The translations under genes and the position numbers were made by a program. Under the pieces are notes generated by a model that worked only from the letters and a program-made list of their open reading frames with translations, did no database searches and was not told where the DNA came from. A stretch of DNA of 39,865 nucleotides from Alphaproteobacteria bacterium (GTDB taxonomy: Bacteria; Pseudomonadota; Alphaproteobacteria; Rickettsiales; Rickettsiaceae), in the NCBI GenBank assembly GCA_030430995.1, contig JAUIKA010000002.1, forward strand, positions 1 through 39,865, given 5' to 3'. Positions 1-7,774 of this stretch are shown one piece after another. Every line of letters begins with the position of its first letter. Positions within the stretch are counted from its first letter, which is position 1.

Positions 1-140
1 TATAACCTTTTGGAGAAAAAAGCATGTTTTTACCTATTAATTGATCTTTTTAATCTACCAAATTCTAGAAATTTTTACACTCCTAAATTAACTTGACGGT
101 TCCCTAGAACCTTCTTTCTAAAATCTATTGAATATGTCAT
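1..140 (-). pseudogene. IS630-type transposase N-terminal relic
   Basis: Reading the minus strand from an ATG at 138-140 gives MTYSIDFRKKVLGNRQVNL and then a stop. The first twelve residues match the start typical of the IS630 transposase helix-turn-helix domain (MxYSxDFRKKVL). Past the stop the same frame continues with KFLEFGRLKRSINR, another stop, and KHAFFSPK, which loosely resembles the rest of such an HTH domain. In-frame stops and the window edge mean this is not a working gene. The N-terminal signature is seen directly; family assignment rests on that motif only, and the catalytic DDE part would lie outside the window. It suggests past insertion-sequence activity next to the autotransporter gene. 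Confidence 0.55.
98..119 (+). terminator. weak hairpin with T-rich tail
   Basis: GGTTC (98-102) and GAACC (107-111) form a 5-bp stem with a CCTA loop, followed by TTCTTTCT. It could terminate plus-strand transcription entering from before the window, but it lies inside the transposase relic and the stem is short. Confidence 0.25.
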
Positions 141-233
141 ACCGAAAATTACTAGTATAAGCAACATCTTTATACCAGATTGGCCATATCACACAACACA
201 AAAATATTGAAACAGATATATAAAAATACCAAT

Positions 234-260
234 AAAAAAAGCCACCAAAAAGGTGGCCTT
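234..260 (-). terminator. strong rho-independent terminator
   Basis: On the minus strand GCCACC-TTTTT-GGTGGC is followed by seven T residues (complement of 234-240). The stem extends outward by a G-T and two A-T pairs. It lies about 220 bases downstream of the autotransporter stop and is the best terminator in the window, so it probably ends that transcript. Confidence 0.8.
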
Positions 261-442
261 CAACTAACTAAAAAGAGAAGATATATCTTCTATATAATAA
301 TATATAAATTCTATTCTCTAGACTCAGGCATCTTCGCTATAAGCTAACAAAAAATTTTATGGAGAAGGGAGAACAAGCTACAACTTTTTACTACCCTTCC
401 ATACATATCTACAATATCAGCAAATAGCTATGAATACCCAAA

Positions 443-464
443 AGGGGTAATTATAACTACCCCT
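443..464 (-). terminator. hairpin just after the autotransporter stop
   Basis: AGGGGTA (443-449) pairs perfectly with TACCCCT (458-464) across an 8-base loop, 12 bases beyond the stop codon of the autotransporter gene. The minus-strand tail is only TTT followed by GGG, so as a terminator it is weaker than the one at 234-260. It may instead protect the mRNA 3' end. Confidence 0.4.
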
Positions 465-476
465 CTTATGTAATCT

Positions 477-3400
477 TTAGAAATCTACTCTTAATTTTAA
501 ACTTCCTTGATGCCCTACGAATTTCTTCGCTATAGACATATCATAATTCACATCAAAAGTACAGCTTCCTGTCTTAGCACCAAGCCCAAGACCGATCTTA
601 CCAGAAACTCTTCCTGCATCCTTCTTAAGGTCTGCAGCATAGAAGTTACCCTCTGCATCTTTCATACCTGTTAATCTACTCTCAGCTTTACCAAGCTTCT
701 GCACTACATCATAACCTGCAGCTAAACGCAGCTCACCATGCCCTTTAACATCATTTAATATATCAAATGTTGTTTGTACTTTAGCACCTAGGTTAGCTGT
801 AACTTTAGTAGCTGTATTCTTCTTGGTTGTAGTACCAATAACGCTATACCTATCTTCACCTACTGACTCTTTTGCTCCATCAAGACTTACTGTAGAGAAG
901 CTAATTCCTGCTGAAGGAACTAATTTCACATTTTCAGCTATATCTTTATGGAAGTTAGCATTAACGCTACCTACAAAACCAAGTAAATCTCTTTTGCTTG
1001 TTGCATTAGAATCTAATATTTTAGACTTAGTCTTAGCATTACCAGATATAATACCCGCTACACCAGAAAGAGACATGAAATCAGATGCTTTAGCACTACC
1101 ATATACAGCAAATGTTGTAGCTTGTACTGTTGTTTTTGCATCTTCTTTCTTAGCACCTTTTTCTTTTGCATCAGAATCCGCATAAGAAACAGCAACACCC
1201 ATCACTCCATTCTCACCAACTCTCATGTCAGCACCAATAGAACCACCATATGTGTTGATGTTAAATTCATTACTGTCTTTAGTTTTAGAAGCAGTAGCTT
1301 TACCACCAAAGAAACCTGCCCATACACCTGTTTTAGATGCATCATCACCAGAACTTACTGGCCCGGCCACAGGAACTTCAACTTCTGACATACGGCTTTG
1401 TAATGAAGAAACAGCACTACCAACAGATGCGTCAACAGCCTTCTGAGCTTGTTTTGTTGCCACAGCACCATCTACAGACAAACGCTCAACAACTTTAACT
1501 TTATCTTCTTTAGTAAGCTTACCTAATACATTGTAACCTTTTTCATTTTCCCAATTGTTATGGTCAACGATCTTAGCACCATATAATTCTGCTAAGTCTT
1601 TTGCAACACCCTCTGGAAGATCTTTTTCCATCATTGCTGCAATTTCTTTTTTATGCTTTTCAGTTGCACCAATCCATACCTTAGCTAAATATTTACCTTC
1701 AGCATCTCTTTCTGCGTTCAGATGTACATAGTCATGATCTGTCTCTACAGTAAATGTACCATTATATCCAGCTAAATTATTACTAAATAGGGCATTTACT
1801 ATCATTGAAGGATCTTTTTCAACTGCTTTTTCAAGACGAATGCCATCAAGATTATCATTTGTTTCTACAGAAATTGTAATATTCTTTACATTCTTTAATG
1901 CTACATCAGTATCTTTCATAACCCAACCAGCATTAACAGCAGTTGTATTATCTCTTACAACACCATATTTAAACCCTGTCTGGCTTTGAGAATTAGAAGT
2001 TAATTTTGTATTAACTTTAACATCTCCTGAAATACTAGAGTCTTTACTATCTAATGTCAGTTTATTACCCTTAACATTAAATACTACATCATTATAACTC
2101 GCTTTATCACCTTTAATTGTAGTATCACCTTTTTCAGCAAATACAGAACCAGAAATTTTAGCATCATCAATATTATGCTCACCATCTTCTAATTTTAATG
2201 CATATTTAGAATTCAATATACCCGCTGCATAGCCTGTATGAAGATGAATTTCTTTAAATGCCACTTTATTAGACCCGATAGTTCCACCTTTACCCTTGAT
2301 CAACTCTACAGAAGCAGTATTGTCTTTAGCTGCTGTGATATTATCAAAGCTTACATTTTTTAATTCAAATCTAGCTTCTGCGCCTTCTTCAACTGTTGCA
2401 TTATCTAATGTCACTCCAGCAGCTTCTGTACTTGTAAATCTGATACCAGCTTTTGTATCTTTCTTGAATGTTACCTTAGCAATTGCTGAATCTTTAGCAA
2501 GATCTGTTATCACTGCAAAGCCTTTTGTGCCTTCACCACTGATCACTAAATTATCTGCTGAAACTTTTGTTTTATTTCCTTTAGTTGAATTAAATGTAAG
2601 GTTATTCTCTCCTTTTACTGTAAATTCAACTTCTTTTAGAGAGTGAGCACCGGCATATAAAGCATCTGTTGTTACAGTTAAAGTTTCATTCTCACCTGCA
2701 CCAGCTGTGAATTTAACTACGCCTTTATCAGCACCACCATTGCCTATAACAGGAAGCGCATATGTTTGTGCAGCTTCTGTACCTTCTGAAGACACATGGA
2801 ATACTGAGTCAGCATGGTTTAGGTTAATGCCTGATCTATTCTTAGCACCATCACCAATAGCTGTTAAGCTACCATAATGAGTGATTGTTCTTCCTTCATC
2901 AATGTTAAATATTACGTTAGCTTTTGTAGCAGCATTTTTAGCATCACCCACTAATTTACCTCTGATTTCAATGTCAGTACCTTTGTTAGCAGCTGTGAAT
3001 GTTAACTTTCTTGCATCATTATCAGCATCAGCGAATGTTGTTTTACCTACATTATATTGAAGCGCGCCATCTTTCGCATCTCTGCCGTCTGTTGTTACTA
3101 CGAATGCTTTATCTTGACCACCAAAGTCAAGAGCAGCTTTGTTAGCCATTACATGGCCTTTAACTGTTAGGTCTGAACCGTGGCCTAATGTTAGGTTTAC
3201 AGCGTTAAGGGCTTTTAATTTACCATCTTCCTTAGCAGCTAAGTCAAATTTCACTACTGAATCAGCAACAGCGTTACCTACACTAACTATACCAAAACCT
3301 TCTTCTGCATTTCTGAAAGGAGAATTGGTTTCTTTCCCTGCATCATCATAGAATTTTAATGCATTAGCTTCAGGGCCAGCTTGGTATACAAATGATGAAT

Positions 3401-4664
3401 CTTTTTTCATGAATTTAACAGTTCCCATTTTTGCATTAGCATGATATGAACCATCACCACCTTTATTACCAGTTACGACAAGTGTACCTTTACCTTTTAG
3501 CTCCATAGCGCCAACTGTAGCTTCTGCATCTCCATATTCAAGAGTTACTTTTGAACCATCCACTAACTCAGATTTAACAACGCCTAAATTTGTACCATTT
3601 ACTAGTACTATATTTTGACCTATACCAGCAATCTTAGTCTTAATCACAGTCTTTTCAGTAATTACTTTTACACCACCAAGATCTATTTGATTATTTGTTT
3701 GGAAGTCAAATGTTACTGTGCCCAGAGCTTGGGTTTGATTGTTTGCATCAAGATCTTTACCAGCGCCTTGTGCATTACCAGCTATGTGGCCACCACCCCA
3801 AGTAAGCTTATTACCATTTGCTACCAATGTGATTTTACCTTCGCCTGCATTAGCAACTATATTTTCTATTGTGAATGCTCTATCGGCACCACCTTCTGAA
3901 GAGAAAACAGCTTCTGAATCAGCACCCACAAGCTTAAGACCTTGGTCTGATTGAGGGTGAGCACCACCAGCAGCATTAGATTTAGCATTTACAGTGAAAT
4001 CTTTCCCTTGTATTTTTAGGGATTCGTTATTAGCAATCTCTACATTCGCGAACTTAGCTTCAGCAGTAAGTGTAACATCAGCGGATGTTGTGGCTTTAAG
4101 GGTGGATCTTGTTGTGTCTGCAAATGTTGTACCTTTGAATGTCATTTTTTGGCCATCACGAGCTTTGATTTGTATAATGTCATTATGCGCAGCATCAGCA
4201 GCTTTGATTGTGAAACCTGCATCATATTGGTTTTTTGTTGGCGCATTAGTCCAGTTTCTTCCACCACCAGCGGCCACAGAACCATCAAGTATTAAAGTTT
4301 GATTATTCTCTGTAAAATTGACATTTAATGTACCTCCAGCAGTTCTACCATAAGCACCGATTGTAGCTGTTGCGCCATCAGTAGCAGCTTTTCCTCCATT
4401 AAATTCAATTACTCCTGCATTACCGCCAACCTGCATACCTTTAAGTACAGCATTATTTCTATCAATGGTTAATTTACCGTTAGCAGTCCACTCATAACCT
4501 ATATCATCACCATTTTGGATATTAACATCACCATTAACTTCTTGTGTATTATCAGCCAACGCACTCCCGCTACTAATCAATGCACAACCAGCAACGGTTG
4601 CCATCAAAATTTTCTTTGTTATATCTTTTTTAGATATATTATTTTTCTTAAATATGTTATCCAT
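477..4664 (-). CDS. large autotransporter (Sca/rOmp-like) surface protein
   Basis: This 1395-residue protein has the three parts of a type V autotransporter. A long signal peptide has a charged start, a hydrophobic core (MATVAGCALISSGSA) and an ALA-D cleavage site near residue 38. A passenger of about 1070 residues is rich in Gly, Asn, Thr, Val and Lys, as in beta-helix passengers. A C-terminal beta-barrel starts near residue 1115 (GVWAGFFGGKA) and ends with the terminal Phe typical of outer-membrane barrels (LRVDF). The start is supported by AGGTGA four bases before ATG. It stands alone, with terminators downstream and an unusual repeat-bearing upstream region. Its DNA is visibly richer in G+C than most neighbours. 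By analogy with rickettsial Sca proteins it probably acts in host-cell adhesion or the surface coat, which is inference. Confidence 0.88.
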   Translation of the reverse strand: MDNIFKKNNISKKDITKKILMATVAGCALISSGSALADNTQEVNGDVNIQNGDDIGYEWTANGKLTIDRNNAVLKGMQVGGNAGVIEFNGGKAATDGATATIGAYGRTAGGTLNVNFTENNQTLILDGSVAAGGGRNWTNAPTKNQYDAGFTIKAADAAHNDIIQIKARDGQKMTFKGTTFADTTRSTLKATTSADVTLTAEAKFANVEIANNESLKIQGKDFTVNAKSNAAGGAHPQSDQGLKLVGADSEAVFSSEGGADRAFTIENIVANAGEGKITLVANGNKLTWGGGHIAGNAQGAGKDLDANNQTQALGTVTFDFQTNNQIDLGGVKVITEKTVIKTKIAGIGQNIVLVNGTNLGVVKSELVDGSKVTLEYGDAEATVGAMELKGKGTLVVTGNKGGDGSYHANAKMGTVKFMKKDSSFVYQAGPEANALKFYDDAGKETNSPFRNAEEGFGIVSVGNAVADSVVKFDLAAKEDGKLKALNAVNLTLGHGSDLTVKGHVMANKAALDFGGQDKAFVVTTDGRDAKDGALQYNVGKTTFADADNDARKLTFTAANKGTDIEIRGKLVGDAKNAATKANVIFNIDEGRTITHYGSLTAIGDGAKNRSGINLNHADSVFHVSSEGTEAAQTYALPVIGNGGADKGVVKFTAGAGENETLTVTTDALYAGAHSLKEVEFTVKGENNLTFNSTKGNKTKVSADNLVISGEGTKGFAVITDLAKDSAIAKVTFKKDTKAGIRFTSTEAAGVTLDNATVEEGAEARFELKNVSFDNITAAKDNTASVELIKGKGGTIGSNKVAFKEIHLHTGYAAGILNSKYALKLEDGEHNIDDAKISGSVFAEKGDTTIKGDKASYNDVVFNVKGNKLTLDSKDSSISGDVKVNTKLTSNSQSQTGFKYGVVRDNTTAVNAGWVMKDTDVALKNVKNITISVETNDNLDGIRLEKAVEKDPSMIVNALFSNNLAGYNGTFTVETDHDYVHLNAERDAEGKYLAKVWIGATEKHKKEIAAMMEKDLPEGVAKDLAELYGAKIVDHNNWENEKGYNVLGKLTKEDKVKVVERLSVDGAVATKQAQKAVDASVGSAVSSLQSRMSEVEVPVAGPVSSGDDASKTGVWAGFFGGKATASKTKDSNEFNINTYGGSIGADMRVGENGVMGVAVSYADSDAKEKGAKKEDAKTTVQATTFAVYGSAKASDFMSLSGVAGIISGNAKTKSKILDSNATSKRDLLGFVGSVNANFHKDIAENVKLVPSAGISFSTVSLDGAKESVGEDRYSVIGTTTKKNTATKVTANLGAKVQTTFDILNDVKGHGELRLAAGYDVVQKLGKAESRLTGMKDAEGNFYAADLKKDAGRVSGKIGLGLGAKTGSCTFDVNYDMSIAKKFVGHQGSLKLRVDF

Positions 4665-4864
4665 ATCACCTTTTTTTAGTTAATTAAAAATACCCTGCGC
4701 AAAATATACTCAGGGCGTACGCTAACAAGTAAACTACATATCGCATAATTCTTCAAGCATAAATATGTAGTTGGATGTTGTTTTTATATCTAGATAGTGG
4801 TTTATGTGCTTTTTCTGCAACAATTGGGGTTTGGAGAGTTTTATGTGATATAACTTAGGTTAAC

Positions 4865-4981
4865 ATAAAATAGTTATGGACTATTGCCTAATCAATATAA
4901 AATAGTTATGAACCATATATTTGCTATAATGGATATAGTTGAATACCATTTTTTAATCAAAATCTAGCGTTACTATTTTAT
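4865..4981. repeat. two direct and one inverted copy of an operator-like repeat
   Basis: ATAAAATAGTTATG occurs at 4865-4878 and again at 4897-4910, exactly 32 bases apart (about three helical turns). Its first ten bases recur in inverted form (ACTATTTTAT) at 4972-4981. The copies lie about 200-320 bases before the autotransporter start codon. Spacing and orientation fit a regulator-binding site, but a decayed repeat family is equally possible. Confidence 0.45.
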
Positions 4982-5024
4982 ATCGGCCTTGCTATATCAT
5001 AACATGATTGATGGGCATGGCACA

Positions 5025-5128
5025 GCCCAGCTGGGCAATATATTGGCATCAGAAAGGGCAATGGATATAGCGTGAATGCAGCCCATCCTTGGGCAGTTTA
5101 TAGCCTGGGAGCGCAATATATTGACATC
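5025..5128. repeat. GC-rich patch with imperfect 16-base direct repeat and palindrome
   Basis: GCAATATATTGGCATC (5035-5050) recurs as GCAATATATTGACATC (5113-5128), 15 of 16 bases identical. The perfect palindrome GCCCAGCTGGGC (5025-5036) overlaps the first copy. The patch is much richer in G+C than the flanks. Short open frames exist on both strands, but none gives a recognisable protein. Confidence 0.45.
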
Positions 5129-5286
5129 TGGTAACAATAAACATAAGATAGATATATGGTGAATCCAAGAATTTCAAAGTTTTTCGATTGTCAATATCTT
5201 ACCCCATTTGGTTATATCTGGTAGCATTGCTATAGCTTCATTATGGCAAATCTATTCCATAAATGCATTATAACAATGGCTACCCC

Positions 5287-6291
5287 TCAAAGAGAGACTG
5301 CGCCGGTTGTTGTGGAATGCTGGAAGTGGAGCTTCTTACCATCGAATACGCGTGGGTAGCTGTGGTGCAAGGCCGTTGCTGCTTCTGCGAAGCCGGTTAA
5401 TATCAGCTTTAGCTTGCCCTCATAATGCGCAACGTCCCCTATTGCATATATACCAATGGTGCTTGTTTGGCAAGAGGCTATATCTACCTCTATACCCCTT
5501 GCATTTGGGCATAGCTCTAACCCCCAGGAAGAAATGGCGCCCAGGTCTGTTTTTAGGCCGAAGAATGGGAGGAGGAAATCTGCCTTTATTGCTTTTTCTT
5601 TGCCTTTTAGATCTGCCACTATAACCCTGCTGAGGGTTCCACCGCTGCCTTCTATGCCGCTGAGCTGGTATGGCGTTATTATGTCCACTACCCCCTCTGA
5701 GAAAAGCTGCAGGAGCTTCTGCTCAGAGCTTGGGGCGCATCTGAATTTATTCCTTCTGTGGACTATGCTTACCTTGGCAGCTATTTGGCTTAGCTCTATT
5801 GCCCAATCTGCTGCGGAATCTCCCCCGCCGGCCACTACAACCCTTTTACCAGCAAATATATTTTTATCTGCTACGCTATATAAAATGGAGCTCCCCTCAT
5901 ATTGCTCTATACCGCTGATTGGCGGCGCATTATGTACAAAGGAGCCGTGGCCTGCTGCTATCAAGACTATTTTTGCCTCTACGGCTCTGCCTGAAGAGAG
6001 ATGAACCTTGAAATGAGTTTTATGGTTTTCTATTGATACTGCCTTTTGGCCGAGGTAGTACTCTGGCTTAAATGGGGCAGCCTGCTGCTTTAGCTGCTCT
6101 ATCAGCTCCCCTGCTAATATTTTAGGATATGCGGGAATGTCATATATAGGCTTTTCTGCATAAAGCGCTGAGCACTGGCCACCTACTTCTGGCAAAGCGT
6201 CTATAACTGCGCATTTCATCTTAAGCATCCCCGCCTGGAACACAGCAAAAAGGCCTGTTGGGCCAGCTCCGATTATTGCTACTTCATACAT
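5287..6291 (-). CDS. ferredoxin--NADP(+) reductase, thioredoxin-reductase-like
   Basis: This 334-residue flavoprotein should move electrons between NADPH and ferredoxin. The FAD-binding GAGPTG is at residues 8-13, followed by the VGGQCSALYAEKPIYDIP segment typical of type 2 FNRs, which lack the CxxC of true thioredoxin reductases. The NAD(P)-binding GGGDSA is at 155-160, with VHRRNKFR (177-184) for the NADP phosphate. The C-terminal FAD motif is AIGDVAHYEGKLKLILTGF. Length is normal for the family. The ATG has a strong Shine-Dalgarno (AGGAGGTAA), rare in this window. It lies 14 bases after the HtrA-like gene, so it is probably the last gene of an operon. It probably supplies reduced ferredoxin for Fe-S cluster work, as inferred from reduced genomes. 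Confidence 0.88.
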   Translation of the reverse strand: MYEVAIIGAGPTGLFAVFQAGMLKMKCAVIDALPEVGGQCSALYAEKPIYDIPAYPKILAGELIEQLKQQAAPFKPEYYLGQKAVSIENHKTHFKVHLSSGRAVEAKIVLIAAGHGSFVHNAPPISGIEQYEGSSILYSVADKNIFAGKRVVVAGGGDSAADWAIELSQIAAKVSIVHRRNKFRCAPSSEQKLLQLFSEGVVDIITPYQLSGIEGSGGTLSRVIVADLKGKEKAIKADFLLPFFGLKTDLGAISSWGLELCPNARGIEVDIASCQTSTIGIYAIGDVAHYEGKLKLILTGFAEAATALHHSYPRVFDGKKLHFQHSTTTGAVSL

Positions 6292-6305
6292 AAGTTACCT
6301 CCTTT

Positions 6306-7721
6306 TTAATTTGATTTTATTCTCCAACCGCCTTTCTTTGGCTCAAAGTTATATAAATCCTTTGTATGCGCAGGGCTGAATACTACATCCATAATGAAGT
6401 TAGAATGGGAGAAGTTAAGAAGATTGTTATATTGCCTTCTATATGGGCAGAAATTCACAGCAGAGACAGAGAAATATTTGCTATCTTGCATCTTTGGGTA
6501 AAAGGATGCTAGGCTTTCTAATGTCTTTATTTTGCTTCCGAATACACTGAGGATTCTTATAGCTTGGTAACCTCTGTATTGTGGCGCTGTGAATGCTGAG
6601 CCATCATCCGCATAAACAGAGACAATGCTGCCCATACTCATGCCTGAGAGCATTGAGACTGCATCATCCGATGCAAAGAAATATGAGCCCGCAAGCTGCA
6701 GGAATTTTGTAACCTTTGTTTTATTTGTGTCATATAAAGCTATATTCTTCTCTAACTTATTACCATCTCTGTAAATTGTTAGGGTTACTGAATCTGCTTT
6801 TGTGCTATCCATTACTCTAAATAAGCTGTATAAATCTGCGCCACAAATTTTGGAATCTATTGCCCATATTATATCACCATTCTTTAACTTGCCTTCAGCA
6901 GGGGAGCCTTTTATTACATTGCGCACTGTTATGATTTGGCCCTTATATTGGCTGTAGCCACGCATATAATCCTCTACTACTCTTGATGGCAAGTTGCGGA
7001 ATCTTTCTGCATCATTTATTGAATATAGGGCATATGTTGCGCCAATATTATTGCGAATAGGGGTTTTAGAATGGGCGGCAGCATAGGCTACATCATTTAA
7101 AGATTCACCTTTTAAGGCTATTCCATATGTCTTGCTACCTGCATAGTTAAGCGCTACATATTCACCCTCACCTGTTAGCACTGGTGAACCACTAGAGCCA
7201 CCTGCAGAATTCATGCTTAAGATATAACTATGCTGGGGAAGAACGCCATCTATGCTATATAAATTGGATATATGCCCCTCATGTATGCTGTAGTCTTTGC
7301 CTTCATTGAAACCTATTAGATATATCTTCTGGTTTACATATGCCCTGCTCTGTGAGAATTTTATTTCTTCTAAAGCAGCGGGGATCTCTCTTGGGTCTAT
7401 TTGTAATATCGCTATATCTTCATAGTTACCATAGTATAAAAGATTCGCGGTGACCTTCTTCCCATTGTAGAATTTAACCATATAATCCCCCACTGCGGCA
7501 TATGTCACTACATGCGCATTTGTTGCTATTAGCCCCTTCTCTTTATTTATAAGGAAGCCTGTGCCGCCCCTTCTGCCTGTATCACCAAATGCAGATTTAG
7601 AAATTCTGGCCTCTATGGTAACGACTGAATTCTTTGCCTTTAGTAGCTTCTCAGGCAGCTGCGCAAAAACTGATGTAAATGTTAATATTAGTATTACGAA
7701 TGTAGGGAATATTCTTGCCAT
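6306..7721 (-). CDS. secreted HtrA-like trypsin-fold serine protease with PDZ domain
   Basis: I chose the ATG at 7719-7721, which gives a 471-residue protein starting MARIFPTFVILILTFTSVFA, a clean signal peptide. An upstream TTG at 7778 would add 19 residues and overlap the preceding gene. The trypsin-fold triad is complete, counted from this ATG: His70 (ATNAHV), Asp102 (EDIAILQID) and Ser177 (GGSSGSPV). A PDZ-like domain follows around residues 255-335 (VIKGSPAEGKLKNGDIIWAID). The last 120 or so residues match no domain I know. It should act in the periplasm or outside the cell as a quality-control or host-directed protease. It sits between the AsmA-like and FNR genes on the same strand with short gaps, consistent with co-transcription. 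The oxyanion segment SSGS differs from the usual NSGG. Confidence 0.8.
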   Translation of the reverse strand: MARIFPTFVILILTFTSVFAQLPEKLLKAKNSVVTIEARISKSAFGDTGRRGGTGFLINKEKGLIATNAHVVTYAAVGDYMVKFYNGKKVTANLLYYGNYEDIAILQIDPREIPAALEEIKFSQSRAYVNQKIYLIGFNEGKDYSIHEGHISNLYSIDGVLPQHSYILSMNSAGGSSGSPVLTGEGEYVALNYAGSKTYGIALKGESLNDVAYAAAHSKTPIRNNIGATYALYSINDAERFRNLPSRVVEDYMRGYSQYKGQIITVRNVIKGSPAEGKLKNGDIIWAIDSKICGADLYSLFRVMDSTKADSVTLTIYRDGNKLEKNIALYDTNKTKVTKFLQLAGSYFFASDDAVSMLSGMSMGSIVSVYADDGSAFTAPQYRGYQAIRILSVFGSKIKTLESLASFYPKMQDSKYFSVSAVNFCPYRRQYNNLLNFSHSNFIMDVVFSPAHTKDLYNFEPKKGGWRIKSN

Positions 7722-7774
7722 GGCATTTGGATAATAAATTGCTATAGCAATGTTACTAATAAAATGGATGAAAA

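Larger units (their letters stand above)
4665..5286. other. 620-base intergenic region upstream of the autotransporter
   Basis: No intact gene is visible. The part nearest the autotransporter start holds a short CCCTG/CAGGG inverted repeat (4693-4697 and 4711-4715) in the presumed 5' leader. Next come the 14-base repeats listed separately (4865-4981), then a GC-richer patch (about 5000-5135) with an imperfect repeat and a palindrome. The patch has short open stretches on both strands, each interrupted, and may be worn-down coding or repeat DNA. The last 150 bases show nothing recognisable. Since the genes on both sides run on the minus strand, the autotransporter promoter should lie here. Confidence 0.5.

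Noticed and set aside
823..4302. Seven plus-strand open frames of 70-120 codons opposite the autotransporter gene
   Set aside because: They are antisense shadows of a 1395-codon gene with clear domains; the products have no recognisable features.
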